DNA from: Bacillaceae bacterium S4-13-56
GTDB lineage: Bacteria; Bacillota; Bacilli; Bacillales; JAWJLM01
Length of the DNA stretch: 42,607 nucleotides
Direction of reading: 5' to 3'
Assembly: GCA_040191315.1 (NCBI GenBank)
Contig: JAWJLM010000037.1
Location: 1 to 42,607 of the forward strand
A program made the position numbers and the translations under genes. This document shows, in pieces, positions 1 to 7,692 of the stretch (positions are counted from its first letter, which is position 1; each line of letters starts with the position of its first letter). The notes beneath the pieces are model-generated. The model ran no database searches and was not told where the DNA came from. It worked only from the letters and a program-made list of their open reading frames with translations.

Positions 1-68
1 AAGGGCATCAGAGAGAAGCTTGTTAGTATCCTAGAACTCCACTGCTTTAGCTATGGGAGTTGTCAACT
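1..68 (+). mobile_element. Probable right-end remnant of an IS200/IS605-family element
   Basis: Around positions 36-64 there is an imperfect hairpin (AACTCC, then GCTTTAGC, then GGGAGTT) followed by TGTCAA. This resembles the subterminal hairpin and terminal TCAA of IS200/IS605 (tnpB-carrying) right ends, which lie just behind tnpB. The matching tnpB would be upstream of the window, so only the end is visible; short reading frames here stop before the hairpin, as expected of a tnpB tail, but are too short to identify. The assignment rests on resemblance to the known right-end pattern. Confidence 0.45.
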
Positions 69-359
69 AATTATAAATTAGGTACTCTAGCGTCTTTCAA
101 AAATATATCTTTCACCCACCATAATGCTTTAGAAGATGCATAAGCTGCCGGTGAGTTGTTTCGACATGTACTTATAGAAACAGAATCAGAAAGTGATAAA
201 GAATTAGGAAAGAAGCTAAAGATGAAACGAGCAAAAAAGTTCATAGAAAGACCAAAGAAACCCATGAAACAATAAAGATTGATAAAAAAAGTCATGCGCC
301 CTTCCATATTGTGATGTATTGAATAGGATATATCATCAATGGAAAAAGGAGGGTTACAA
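69..359. other. Intergenic stretch with a short orphan reading frame
   Basis: No convincing gene. On the plus strand, frame 144-275 is open and encodes a Lys/Glu-rich tail (KKLKMKRAKKFIERPKKP) but has no ATG; the only candidate start is TTG at 156 without a properly spaced ribosome binding site. It may be the decayed end of a gene. A long minus-strand frame (71-421) is Phe/Ser-rich and covers the yjcZ-like gene, so it looks like a shadow. No clear promoter is visible for the downstream gene. Confidence 0.3.
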
Positions 360-458
360 ATGAGCGGAGGATATGGCGGCGGCTTCGCCTTAATTGTAGT
401 ATTGTTCATTCTGTTAATCATTGTAGGAACATCCTACGTTGGTGGTTACGGATATTAA
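360..458 (+). CDS. YjcZ-family small membrane peptide (sporulation associated)
   Basis: A 32-residue peptide. The N-terminus is glycine-rich ([11 protein letters not shown]), followed by one hydrophobic segment (about residues 10-23) and a second Gly/Tyr tail (GGYGY). This arrangement is the signature of the YjcZ/YczN family of tiny proteins made in sporulating bacilli. The ATG is preceded by AAAAGGAGG with good spacing, and a strong intrinsic terminator follows at once, so it is a monocistronic gene. The molecular role of this family is not established; a membrane or spore-surface location is inferred from the single transmembrane segment. It is too short for most gene finders. Confidence 0.85.
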   Translation: MSGGYGGGFALIVVLFILLIIVGTSYVGGYGY

Positions 459-465
459 TTGATGG

Positions 466-493
466 AAAGGGACAGAAAAATCTGTCCCTTTTT
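466..493 (+). terminator. Intrinsic terminator of the yjcZ-like gene
   Basis: Perfect 11-bp stem (466-476 with 481-491) with a 4-base loop, followed by a T run. It starts 8 bases after the stop codon. Confidence 0.85.
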
Positions 494-560
494 CATTGGT
501 TTAATGGATAATTACAACTTTTCAAACACAACCTATTGAAAAAGAAAGGTTGAGTTTTGA

Positions 561-1097
561 ATGGTTCATCGTTGGTTAGATCAATCTTCAAGTCTTCTAT
601 TTTTCTTTACGATCTACGCATTTTTTGGCTGGTGGATTGAAAATATCTATAATTTTTTTACTGTTGGTCATTTTTTAAAACCCAACTTCTGGGTTGGCCC
701 TTTCAAACCTATGTATGGTGAAGCCCCTGTTTTATTAATTGTCCTTATATCCCCTAAAACCAGAAAAACAGTAGTTCTTTTTTTGTGTGCATTGGTTCCA
801 ACTATAGTTGAATACATTAGCGGAGCATTATTGGTATATTTTACAGATAGAAAATGGTGGGATTATTCTCATCTTCCCTTCCAACTTCATGGACATGTTT
901 CCTTACTTTTTTCATTAGCTTGGATTATTTTGTCTCTTCTTTGTTTAAAGATCATTCATCCTAAAATCGTGATTGCCTTTCACTCGATCAAACCAGTTTG
1001 GACTAAATTCGTTCCATTTATCATCTTGTACTTTTTGTTAGAAACTTTTGTCGCAGTCCAACGATTCTCCAATAACCTAGATTATGTATTTAATTAA
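561..1097 (+). CDS. Putative ABC-transporter-permease-like membrane protein (CmpB family)
   Basis: A 178-residue integral membrane protein with about five hydrophobic segments. It carries the family hallmarks of PF06541 (ABC_trans_CmpB): FFGWWIENIYN near residue 22, GPFKPMYGE near 46, and an EYISGALL...WWDYS block near 84-103. The family name suggests a permease role, but no ATPase or binding protein is encoded nearby and the function is not proven. The ATG at 561 has AAAGAAAGG upstream. It stands alone between the yjcZ-like gene and the cysteine desulfurase, all on the plus strand. Confidence 0.7.
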   Translation: MVHRWLDQSSSLLFFFTIYAFFGWWIENIYNFFTVGHFLKPNFWVGPFKPMYGEAPVLLIVLISPKTRKTVVLFLCALVPTIVEYISGALLVYFTDRKWWDYSHLPFQLHGHVSLLFSLAWIILSLLCLKIIHPKIVIAFHSIKPVWTKFVPFIILYFLLETFVAVQRFSNNLDYVFN

Positions 1098-1172
1098 TTT
1101 TCATTTTTCAGATCTATCTTTCCTTTCCTTCATGATAAAATAAGAACAAAATAGGTTAAGGGAAGTGGAAGA

Positions 1173-2321
1173 ATGGAGGAAATATATCTAGATAATAGTG
1201 CGACAACGAAACCATATCCGGAAGTTGCTGAAAAAGTAATAGAAATGTTGACAAAATATTACGGTAATCCATCCTCTATCCATCGCCTTGGTTTAGAAAG
1301 TAAATCTGAAGTAGAAACAGCAAGAAAAAATTTAGCGGATTCCCTAGCAGTACACCCCAATGAAATTTATTTCACATCTGGCGGAACAGAATCCAATAAC
1401 ATTGCAATAAAAGGAGCTTGCTTGGCAAAGAGTAACATTGGCAACCATATTGTTACTACGGTTGCAGAGCACCCTTCCGTAACAAAAACGGTTCGTGATT
1501 TAAAAAGGCAAGGCTGGAAAGTATCTTATATCCCTGTACGAAATGGGAAATTAAATATTGAAAAGCTGGAAAATGCCATTCAAACGAATACCGTACTTGT
1601 TAGTACAATGTTAGTGAATAATGAGACCGGTTATATTTTTCCTGTTCGTAAAATAAAAGAGATCATAGAACGCAAAAACTCTTCAGCTCTTTTGCATTGC
1701 GATGCTGTACAAGGGTATGGGAAGCTTCCTTTTACAGCAGATAGCTTAGGAGCTGATTTAATCACTATAAGTTCTCATAAAATACACGGGCCAAAAGGAG
1801 TCGGTGCGCTTTATGTGAAGAAAGATACCCCTCTTTACTCTTTACATCTAGGGGGTGGACAAGAGCGAGGGCTACGTTCTGGTACAGAAAATACGTCATC
1901 TATCGCAGGATTCGGAGTAGCGGTTAAAAGAACTTTTGACAATATGGAGGAAAATGTTACTCATATTCGGGAAATTCGAGATTATTGTTTGGAAAGTGTA
2001 CAGAATAAACTTCCCCAAGCAATCCTTCATTCTTCAAAATACGGAGCACCGCACATTGTTCACTTTTCTCTTCCTGGTTTTTTAAACAGTGAGGTGGTTA
2101 CAGAATTGAGCAGGCAAAACATTTTTATATCAGGAGCAGCAGCTTGTAAGTCTAATCACTCTCGAGGTCCATCCATGTTAGAGTCCCTAGGGCTTACCCG
2201 TGAAATGGCAAATAGCGCATTAAGAATTAGTTTGTCCTATCAAAACACAAAAGAAGATATAGACCGATTGATAAATGGATTAAAACAAATTAACACACTT
2301 AAAGAGCTCGCTGAAAAGTGA
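1173..2321 (+). CDS. Cysteine desulfurase (NifS/IscS type, class V aminotransferase fold)
   Basis: A 382-residue PLP enzyme expected to convert cysteine to alanine while loading a persulfide for Fe-S, thiouridine or cofactor synthesis. The N-terminus IYLDNSATTKPYPEV is typical of the NifZ/YrvO/IscS group; TSGGTESNN binds PLP; the Schiff-base lysine is K203 in SSHKIHGPKG; the persulfide cysteine is C325 in SGAAACKSNHSRG. No iscU, thiI or mnmA lies beside it, so the acceptor cannot be told from context. The N-terminus resembles B. subtilis NifZ (thiI partner), but that partner is missing here. An 8-base AAGGGAAG-type ribosome binding site precedes the ATG, and a terminator overlaps the stop. 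Confidence 0.88.
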   Translation: MEEIYLDNSATTKPYPEVAEKVIEMLTKYYGNPSSIHRLGLESKSEVETARKNLADSLAVHPNEIYFTSGGTESNNIAIKGACLAKSNIGNHIVTTVAEHPSVTKTVRDLKRQGWKVSYIPVRNGKLNIEKLENAIQTNTVLVSTMLVNNETGYIFPVRKIKEIIERKNSSALLHCDAVQGYGKLPFTADSLGADLITISSHKIHGPKGVGALYVKKDTPLYSLHLGGGQERGLRSGTENTSSIAGFGVAVKRTFDNMEENVTHIREIRDYCLESVQNKLPQAILHSSKYGAPHIVHFSLPGFLNSEVVTELSRQNIFISGAAACKSNHSRGPSMLESLGLTREMANSALRISLSYQNTKEDIDRLINGLKQINTLKELAEK

Positions 2322-2336
2322 GCTCTTTACATTTTT
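2301..2336 (+). terminator. Terminator overlapping the cysteine desulfurase stop codon
   Basis: The stem AAAGAGCTC (2301-2309) pairs with GAGCTCTTT (2320-2328) and is followed by ATTTTTT. The last codons and the stop codon of the gene lie within the hairpin. Confidence 0.85.
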
Positions 2337-2410
2337 TCCCACAGTTATATTCCTTATAATTGAGAAAAATAGAAAAAACATCAAGAATCATATTAAAATG
2401 GGGTGAAAAA

Positions 2411-3223
2411 ATGAAAAAAATCAATGTAGCATGGTTTTGCTTTTTATTGTTGTTAACGTCATGTAATGTAAATGAAAATGATCAAGGTCAGAATGAATTG
2501 AATAATGAAAAGGACAATATTTCTAGTTTAAGAACAGACTTGGATAGCAAAAATTATCCACATACTCAGCCTGTAAAAATTCAGGATGCTAAATATGAAT
2601 TTAGAACCATCAATGGTAAAGGTCAAAATAATATCCAATCTCCAAATTTTCAAATGAACCAAAATCAAACTCAACAACGACAAGACTATTCAAGACTACA
2701 AAACACAAATAACATTCAAGCCAAGCAAAAAAATCAGCAACAAACACAAGAACAGATAACCAAAAAACAAAATAATCAAAACCAAAATGTGGATCAAGGT
2801 AAAACCCAAGAAAATAAAAATCAAACTACACAAGATAACAAAGCAAATAATAATTTTGTTCAATCTGTTATCGAATTAACCAATGTGGAAAGACAGAAGC
2901 AAGGTCTTCCAGTGTTAGAGGGATATACTGAATTAAGCAACGTAGCTCAAGAAAAAGCACAAGATATGAATCAAAAAGGTTATTTTTCCCATACTAGTCC
3001 TACTTACGGGTCACCATTCGATATGATACGGGATTTTGGGATTAATTATCAATCAGCTGGGGAAAATATCGCAAAAGGTCAGAAATCCCCTGAAGAAGTT
3101 GTGAATGCATGGATGAATAGTGAGGGCCATCGTGCTAATATTCTAGATAACAAATTTACACATATTGGAGTTGGCTTTGATCCAGGTGGAAACCAGTGGG
3201 TACAAATGTTTATTAAGAAATAA
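2411..3223 (+). CDS. CAP/SCP-domain lipoprotein (YkwD-like)
   Basis: A 270-residue secreted lipoprotein. The start at 2411 is preferred over an upstream in-frame TTG (2360) because it follows GGGGTGA and gives a clean signal peptide with lipobox LTSC. Next comes a long Gln/Asn-rich, low-complexity linker (about residues 20-150), then a C-terminal CAP domain of about 120 residues with the motifs GYFSHTSP, GENIAKGQ, MNSEGHRANIL and HIGVGF. Bacillus CAP proteins of this type are extracellular or spore-associated and their biochemical activity is unknown. A second, unrelated CAP gene lies at 20761-21882. Confidence 0.85.
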   Translation: MKKINVAWFCFLLLLTSCNVNENDQGQNELNNEKDNISSLRTDLDSKNYPHTQPVKIQDAKYEFRTINGKGQNNIQSPNFQMNQNQTQQRQDYSRLQNTNNIQAKQKNQQQTQEQITKKQNNQNQNVDQGKTQENKNQTTQDNKANNNFVQSVIELTNVERQKQGLPVLEGYTELSNVAQEKAQDMNQKGYFSHTSPTYGSPFDMIRDFGINYQSAGENIAKGQKSPEEVVNAWMNSEGHRANILDNKFTHIGVGFDPGGNQWVQMFIKK

Positions 3224-3231
3224 AAAGAAAA

Positions 3232-3468
3232 ATAAAGTGAAACTTAAATCAGTGGCTGTCCCTCACTGATTGTTAGCACCAAGGGTATGACCTAAAGGCT
3301 CTTGAACCAATCGGACATTTACGGGCAGCCACCCATGTAGCAAGGTTCACCAACAAGGATGAAAAATTTATTGTTTTATTTTCATGAGAGTTTCTCACCA
3401 CCTACTCTTTTCTTCTCACTTAAGACGTGAGGTGAGGGGGTATTACTGCCTGTTCATGCGGGATAAAA
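3232..3468 (+). repeat. Dispersed intergenic repeat B, copy 1
   Basis: The left end (3232-3254, ATAAAGTGAAACTTAAATCA plus GTG) and right end (3452-3468, GTTCATGCGGGATAAAA) match copy 2 at 32732-32852 in the same orientation. The core at 3322-3390 matches 32764-32836 as its reverse complement. AATCAGTG (3247-3254) and CACTGATT nearby form a small hairpin. The stretch 3224-3513 contains no gene; it holds this repeat and the terminator of the minus-strand rlmD gene. Confidence 0.8.
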
Positions 3469-3495
3469 AGCGAGCCTCTATTTTGAGCGCTCGCT
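3469..3495 (-). terminator. Terminator of the rlmD-type gene
   Basis: The stem AGCGAGC (3469-3475) pairs with GCTCGCT (3489-3495). On the minus strand it is followed by TTTTTATCC, 19 bases beyond the stop codon. Confidence 0.7.
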
Positions 3496-3513
3496 CTCTT
3501 CGATAAATTCATT

Positions 3514-4902
3514 TTATTCTTTCTCTAAAAGAGCTACACATTCCACATGAACAGTATGTGGAAATAGATCTACAGGCTGTACTACTTTCAATTTATAACC
3601 AAAAGGCTCCAATTCCTTAATATCTGTAGCAAAGGTTTCAGGGTTACATGAAACATATACAATACGATCTGGTTGGGATCTTCCTATTCTTCTCATTACT
3701 TTTCCACCGGCACCTGAACGTGGAGGGTCCAAAAGTAAAAGTTCGGGATGTCCAAATTCTTCAAGTATTTGATCAATCCCCTTTCTTGCGTCCTTAGCTA
3801 AGAAGTAGGTATTAGGTATTTCGTTATCCTTAGCATTTCTTTTTGCAGACTCGATAGAACTTTCCACAATTTCTATTCCTGCCATTTTACCTACACGATC
3901 AGCAAATGGTAATGAAAAAGTTCCAACGCCACAAAACAGATCAATCATTTTTTCTGACTTTTGCGGTTTCCCCATTTCAAGAGCCAAGTCAACGAGCTTT
4001 TGTGCTTGAACGGGATTTGTTTGGAAAAAGGTATCAAACCAAAGTCTATAACGGTAACCTGCCATTTCATCATTAATAAAGTCTCTTCCGTGTAATATAT
4101 GACTTTTTTCAGATTGAGTACGATCCCCCCAGTCGGTGTTTTCCAACCACATTAAACTTTTAACTTGTGGAAACGTGGAAGTAATTCTGCTTACTAAATC
4201 ATTAATTGGGACACTTAACTCACCTTCGGGTGGATCTGTTGCAAATAAAGCGAGCATTATTTCCCCTGTTGCGAAGGATTGTCGTACCATTAAATGACGA
4301 AGTAAACCCTCATGCGCATCTTTATCATAGCCTTTTAGATAGTGTTCCCTCGCCCATTGAGCCACTTCCATCGCAGCTTCAACCATTTCTTTCCCGGCAA
4401 TCAAACAAGTCTCAAGAGAAATAATTTTACGCCAATTTCCTTGTTCATGTAGACCTAATTCACCTTCTGGAGAAAATGTGAATTCCATTTTATTTCGATA
4501 ATGCCATTGATCATCCATTCCAATTGTATCTAGGACGAGATTGGTGTCAAAACCTTGAGAACCAATAGATTCTCTCACATGATCAGTTTTTTGTTCTAAT
4601 TGCCCTTCATAGCTCCAGTGCTGCCACACACATCCTCCACATAGATCAAAATGGGGACATGGTGGGGTCACCCTTTCAGAATGAGTTTTCAATATTTCAT
4701 CGGGCATCGCTTTCCATCTTTTACGATCAGGCGAATCCACAGTAACTCGAACTGTTTCACCAGGCAATGTTTGAGGAATAGTAAGTTTTAATTTTTTTGG
4801 ATTTTCATTTCCCGTTTCACGCCAAACGACAGCTTGTCCAGAACCTTTTTTATCTAGTTGACGGATTTCGGCTTCAAAAACTTGACCAATTTCTGGTTTC
4901 AT
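3514..4902 (-). CDS. rlmD: 23S rRNA (uracil-C5)-methyltransferase, RlmD/RumA family
   Basis: A 462-residue SAM-dependent methyltransferase forming 5-methyluridine in 23S rRNA (the B. subtilis counterpart RlmCD modifies two sites). An N-terminal TRAM-like RNA-binding domain (about residues 1-70) is followed by the [4Fe-4S] cysteines C82, C88, C91 and C166 (CPHFDLCGGC and ETC). Then come the SAM motif DLFCGVGTFSLPFA, the DPPRSG loop and the catalytic nucleophile C419 in VSCNPETFATD. All key residues are present. The ATG has GAGGAGGGATAGG upstream. It is divergent from the ferredoxin-like gene at 5173. Whether it modifies one or two uridines cannot be read from the sequence. Confidence 0.88.
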   Translation of the reverse strand: MKPEIGQVFEAEIRQLDKKGSGQAVVWRETGNENPKKLKLTIPQTLPGETVRVTVDSPDRKRWKAMPDEILKTHSERVTPPCPHFDLCGGCVWQHWSYEGQLEQKTDHVRESIGSQGFDTNLVLDTIGMDDQWHYRNKMEFTFSPEGELGLHEQGNWRKIISLETCLIAGKEMVEAAMEVAQWAREHYLKGYDKDAHEGLLRHLMVRQSFATGEIMLALFATDPPEGELSVPINDLVSRITSTFPQVKSLMWLENTDWGDRTQSEKSHILHGRDFINDEMAGYRYRLWFDTFFQTNPVQAQKLVDLALEMGKPQKSEKMIDLFCGVGTFSLPFADRVGKMAGIEIVESSIESAKRNAKDNEIPNTYFLAKDARKGIDQILEEFGHPELLLLDPPRSGAGGKVMRRIGRSQPDRIVYVSCNPETFATDIKELEPFGYKLKVVQPVDLFPHTVHVECVALLEKE

Positions 4903-5172
4903 TCCTATCCCTCCTCGTAAATGGTTATATTCGCCAACAGGTTGTTCTCAAGTATATTGACTAGGCAACAATTCTTTTTTTCTATAACAAAATTTACAAA
5001 GGCTATCATACCAAACTTGATATTTCTTATCAATAAAAATATAAGTTTCGATTTTTGTTCATAGAGTATCCTCAATTCTTACCTATATTTAAAGTATAAT
5101 AAAAGTGTTAATAAAGGATAGTTTTACCTTAAAATAAAAATAAAATTGGTTTAATTCATGGGGTGTATCGAA
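4903..5172. promoter_or_regulatory. Divergent promoter region between rlmD-type and ferredoxin-like genes
   Basis: On the plus strand a good -10 box, TATAAT (5095-5100), is preceded by a weak -35, placing it about 70 bases upstream of the ferredoxin start. A small inverted repeat, TTGATA (5017-5022) and TATCAA (5028-5033), lies between the genes. No Fnr-type TGTGA-N6-TCACA site was found here, unlike in the nearby torD-psrA region. Confidence 0.4.
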
Positions 5173-6081
5173 ATGGGTATTTTAAGTAAATGGCTCGAAA
5201 GTTTAGATTATAGTTATGAAGTCCTTCAAACATGCACACGATATGCGAGTCATCGTTCTAAATGCCAAAAGTGTGCGGATTCTTGCCCGAAAGACGCCAT
5301 CATTTTTAAAAATAATGTTCCAACCATTGAATATAGTCGATGTGACCAGTGTGGTGAATGCTTATCAGCTTGTCCAATCCAAGCTATCGCTGGAATTTTC
5401 CCTAAAAGAACGATAACACGAAGTCAATTAATTCTTTCTGGTGAGTTTACCCCTTCCACTAAGGAACTGCTTATTTACTATAAAAAAGGGATAAAATCAA
5501 TCCTATTTACTGATGATTCTGTTTATAATCAATGTAAACAAGTACTTTCTGAAACAAATAAGACCTTAGACATTTTGAATGAGTCTAATTTTACTTTCGA
5601 AATTAAAAAATTGGATCCAAATACTGAGAGTCTTTCAAGACGAGAACTGCTCTTCCATTGGAAAAATGATTCTGAGCAAGTAATGAAAGAATTCACCCCT
5701 GCGAAATGGAGATTTAATCAAACCGATCTTGATTTACCAAGGCATTACCCTGATTACCAATTTGCAGAAATTACTTTAAATAGTGATAAATGTGTCTTGT
5801 GTAAGGCTTGTGAAAAACTATGTAACAAAAAGTGTTTAGAGATAAATGAGGATTACTTTTTAATAGATTCCCAAAGATGTAGTGCTTGTCAACTGTGTCA
5901 AGACATATGTCCTGAAAAAGCAATTTCAGTTTCGGAAAAAATTTCTAGGCATAATCCACTACAATTTAAAGTTTATAATAAAACATGCACTAAGTGTAAT
6001 AATCCCTTTCAAACCATGTCCAACGATGAAACTACGTGTTTTATATGTGATAGAAGCTCTGATTTTTTAAAAGGATTTTAA
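5173..6081 (+). CDS. Multi-cluster 4Fe-4S ferredoxin-like protein with C-terminal Cys ribbon
   Basis: A 302-residue, probably cytoplasmic iron-sulfur protein. The start at 5173 follows GGGGTG at good spacing; an ATG at 5158 has no ribosome binding site. The N-terminal half holds CQKCADSCP and CDQCGECLSACP motifs. A 100-residue spacer without cysteine motifs follows. The second half holds CVLCKACEKLC and CSACQLCQDICP, so up to four [4Fe-4S] clusters. The last 40 residues add a zinc-ribbon-like CTKC...CFIC pair. It converges on the polysulfide-reductase-like operon, sharing a bidirectional terminator, which suggests an electron-transfer or maturation role there. I do not recognise a named family; function is inferred from cluster motifs and context. 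Confidence 0.65.
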   Translation: MGILSKWLESLDYSYEVLQTCTRYASHRSKCQKCADSCPKDAIIFKNNVPTIEYSRCDQCGECLSACPIQAIAGIFPKRTITRSQLILSGEFTPSTKELLIYYKKGIKSILFTDDSVYNQCKQVLSETNKTLDILNESNFTFEIKKLDPNTESLSRRELLFHWKNDSEQVMKEFTPAKWRFNQTDLDLPRHYPDYQFAEITLNSDKCVLCKACEKLCNKKCLEINEDYFLIDSQRCSACQLCQDICPEKAISVSEKISRHNPLQFKVYNKTCTKCNNPFQTMSNDETTCFICDRSSDFLKGF

Positions 6082-6092
6082 AAGCAAAGAAG

Positions 6093-6128
6093 GACTAGCA
6101 TTAGTTTTTTATCTAGCTAGTCTTTTTT
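6093..6128 (+). terminator. Terminator of the ferredoxin-like gene
   Basis: The stem GACTAGC (6093-6099) pairs with GCTAGTC (6116-6122), followed by six T. Confidence 0.8.
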
Positions 6129-6146
6129 GTGTGATTGAAAGGAAAA

Positions 6147-6179
6147 GCAAACCCAAACCATTTGAAGGTTTGGGTTTGC
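6147..6179. terminator. Bidirectional terminator between ferredoxin-like gene and psrC-like gene
   Basis: Perfect 13-bp stem (6147-6159 with 6167-6179) and 7-base loop, with T-rich tracts on both sides. It ends the minus-strand operon and backs up the plus-strand terminator. Confidence 0.9.
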
Positions 6180-6181
6180 TT

Positions 6182-7102
6182 TTATAAAAATATTGAAGTG
6201 GAAATGGCTGCAGCTAATAAAATATAGCGTAGGATGAATCCTCCCACTAGTACTCCAGCTTCTGTCACAACAGTAGGAACTAGGTGTAGAACCCCCGTTG
6301 AAGTTGCAGCAACCTCTGCCTCTGCAGATTGTTTCTTAGATGATCTTCTTCCGAGTAATAATTCAATACCCTCAATAAGCATTGGTAGACCTAATCCAAA
6401 TAACATGAGGCCTAACCAAAATAGAAGGCTCCAATTACCTGTGATAATGGACTTGATAGATAAATAAGCTACCTCATTAGCATTCATAGTTACATAGAAC
6501 ATGAAGAAGATGATAAGAACCTCTAGTGCTAATAAAACTAGATGTGTTTTCTTTAACCATTTTAATCCATGTGCTGCATGACGGTTAACAAGACTAGCGA
6601 GTAATACTGTAGCTGCTATTCCTGTAGACATTGCAGAAACTACAAATAAAATAGGTAGAATAGATGTGTTCCATAGAGGTACAGCTTTTACTACACCAAT
6701 CAGTAATCCTGTGTAAGCAGCAGTACCTACTGCAAAGATAACACCGATGATATCAACAATTTTCGGAACATTCTTTTTGAAATATAGCATTACTGCTTTA
6801 AAAAGGGCTATCATCATAAATATGGAAAGGATGATTGTACCATTAGTCATCATTGAGCTAGGAAAGTTCACGAACAAATATATGAAACGTAACGGATCCT
6901 TTAGTCCTGCTTCTGCATCAAATACAAGTAATAATAACCCTATTCCAAGTAAGGCTGGAGCTAAAAAATATCCTGTCTTTTGAATAGTAGTTGATAATGG
7001 TGACTTATTGCTAACTACATAAGCAGTTAGGTACGCTCCTGCGCTCAGTCCTGCTAGAAATAAATACCAAGCAATAATTGTTCCCCATGCCATTTCTATC
7101 AC
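6182..7102 (-). CDS. NrfD/PsrC-family quinol-interacting membrane subunit
   Basis: A 306-residue membrane protein with about eight hydrophobic helices, the usual size for the NrfD/PsrC anchor that passes electrons between the menaquinone pool and the ferredoxin subunit of complex iron-sulfur molybdoenzymes. WGTIIAWYLFLAGLSAGAYL at the N-terminus is typical of the family. A loop near residues 250-275 is polar and Ala/Ser/Glu-rich (GRRSSKKQSAEAEVAATS). Its ATG overlaps the stop of the ferredoxin subunit (ATGA, 7099-7102), so translation is coupled. It is the last gene of the torD-psrABC-like operon. Confidence 0.82.
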   Translation of the reverse strand: MIEMAWGTIIAWYLFLAGLSAGAYLTAYVVSNKSPLSTTIQKTGYFLAPALLGIGLLLLVFDAEAGLKDPLRFIYLFVNFPSSMMTNGTIILSIFMMIALFKAVMLYFKKNVPKIVDIIGVIFAVGTAAYTGLLIGVVKAVPLWNTSILPILFVVSAMSTGIAATVLLASLVNRHAAHGLKWLKKTHLVLLALEVLIIFFMFYVTMNANEVAYLSIKSIITGNWSLLFWLGLMLFGLGLPMLIEGIELLLGRRSSKKQSAEAEVAATSTGVLHLVPTVVTEAGVLVGGFILRYILLAAAISTSIFL

Positions 7103-7692
7103 CTCACATAATATATTTTAGGCTTAGTACCCAAATCCGGTCTTAGTAGTGCTGCTTTACGTGCAATAATTTCCTTGCTAATTGTACTATTTGGATCATC
7201 TAAGTCCCCAAAAATACGTGCAGAAGAGATACATGTGTTAACACATGCAGGAATATCTTCGATGTTTGATGATGCCCCTGAAGTTGCTTCTGCCTCACCA
7301 GAAGCGCCAGCCACAGCAATTACACCCTCGTAACAGAATTTACATTTTAAGACAACACCTGTTTCATGATGTTGAACACGTGCATCGTATGGGCAGGCAA
7401 CCATACAATATTTACATCCAATACAACGGTCTTCATCTACCAATACAAATCCATGTTCTGTTTGATATGTTGCTCCTGTTGGACAGACCTCTTTACATGG
7501 AGGATTTTCACAGTGCTGACATTGAACTGGCAAAACTTGAAAACTCACATTTGGAAATTCCCCTTTTTCTATTGGATTTAAAGTTATAAATGATTCATCT
7601 TTTGGTAGATGATTTTGGTGCTGACAAGCTACTCTACATGAATAGCACTCTGCACATTTAGTTGTATCAATAAGCATTCCATAGCGTGCCAT
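7099..7692 (-). CDS. PsrB/DmsB-type 4Fe-4S electron-transfer subunit
   Basis: A 197-residue ferredoxin subunit for a molybdopterin oxidoreductase. It has four cysteine groups expected for four [4Fe-4S] clusters: CAECYSCRVACQ, CQHCENPPCKEVCP, CIGCKYCMVACP, and a split group CKFC with ACVNTC. The split group holds 29 residues between the two halves (AVAGASGEAEATSGASS is part of it), against about 11 in E. coli DmsB, so it carries a low-complexity insertion of about 18 residues. Translation is coupled on both sides: its ATG overlaps the TAA of the catalytic gene (TAATG) and its end overlaps the psrC-like start. It has no signal peptide of its own, so co-export with the Tat-exported catalytic subunit is likely. 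Confidence 0.85.
   Translation of the reverse strand: MARYGMLIDTTKCAECYSCRVACQHQNHLPKDESFITLNPIEKGEFPNVSFQVLPVQCQHCENPPCKEVCPTGATYQTEHGFVLVDEDRCIGCKYCMVACPYDARVQHHETGVVLKCKFCYEGVIAVAGASGEAEATSGASSNIEDIPACVNTCISSARIFGDLDDPNSTISKEIIARKAALLRPDLGTKPKIYYVR

Noticed and set aside
301..359. SigE or SigK promoter for the yjcZ-like gene
   Set aside because: CATATT and GATATAT occur at plausible spacing but match the consensus too poorly to call.
71..421. A 116-residue minus-strand reading frame
   Set aside because: Phe/Ser-rich composition, no ribosome binding site, and it covers the well-supported yjcZ-like gene on the other strand.
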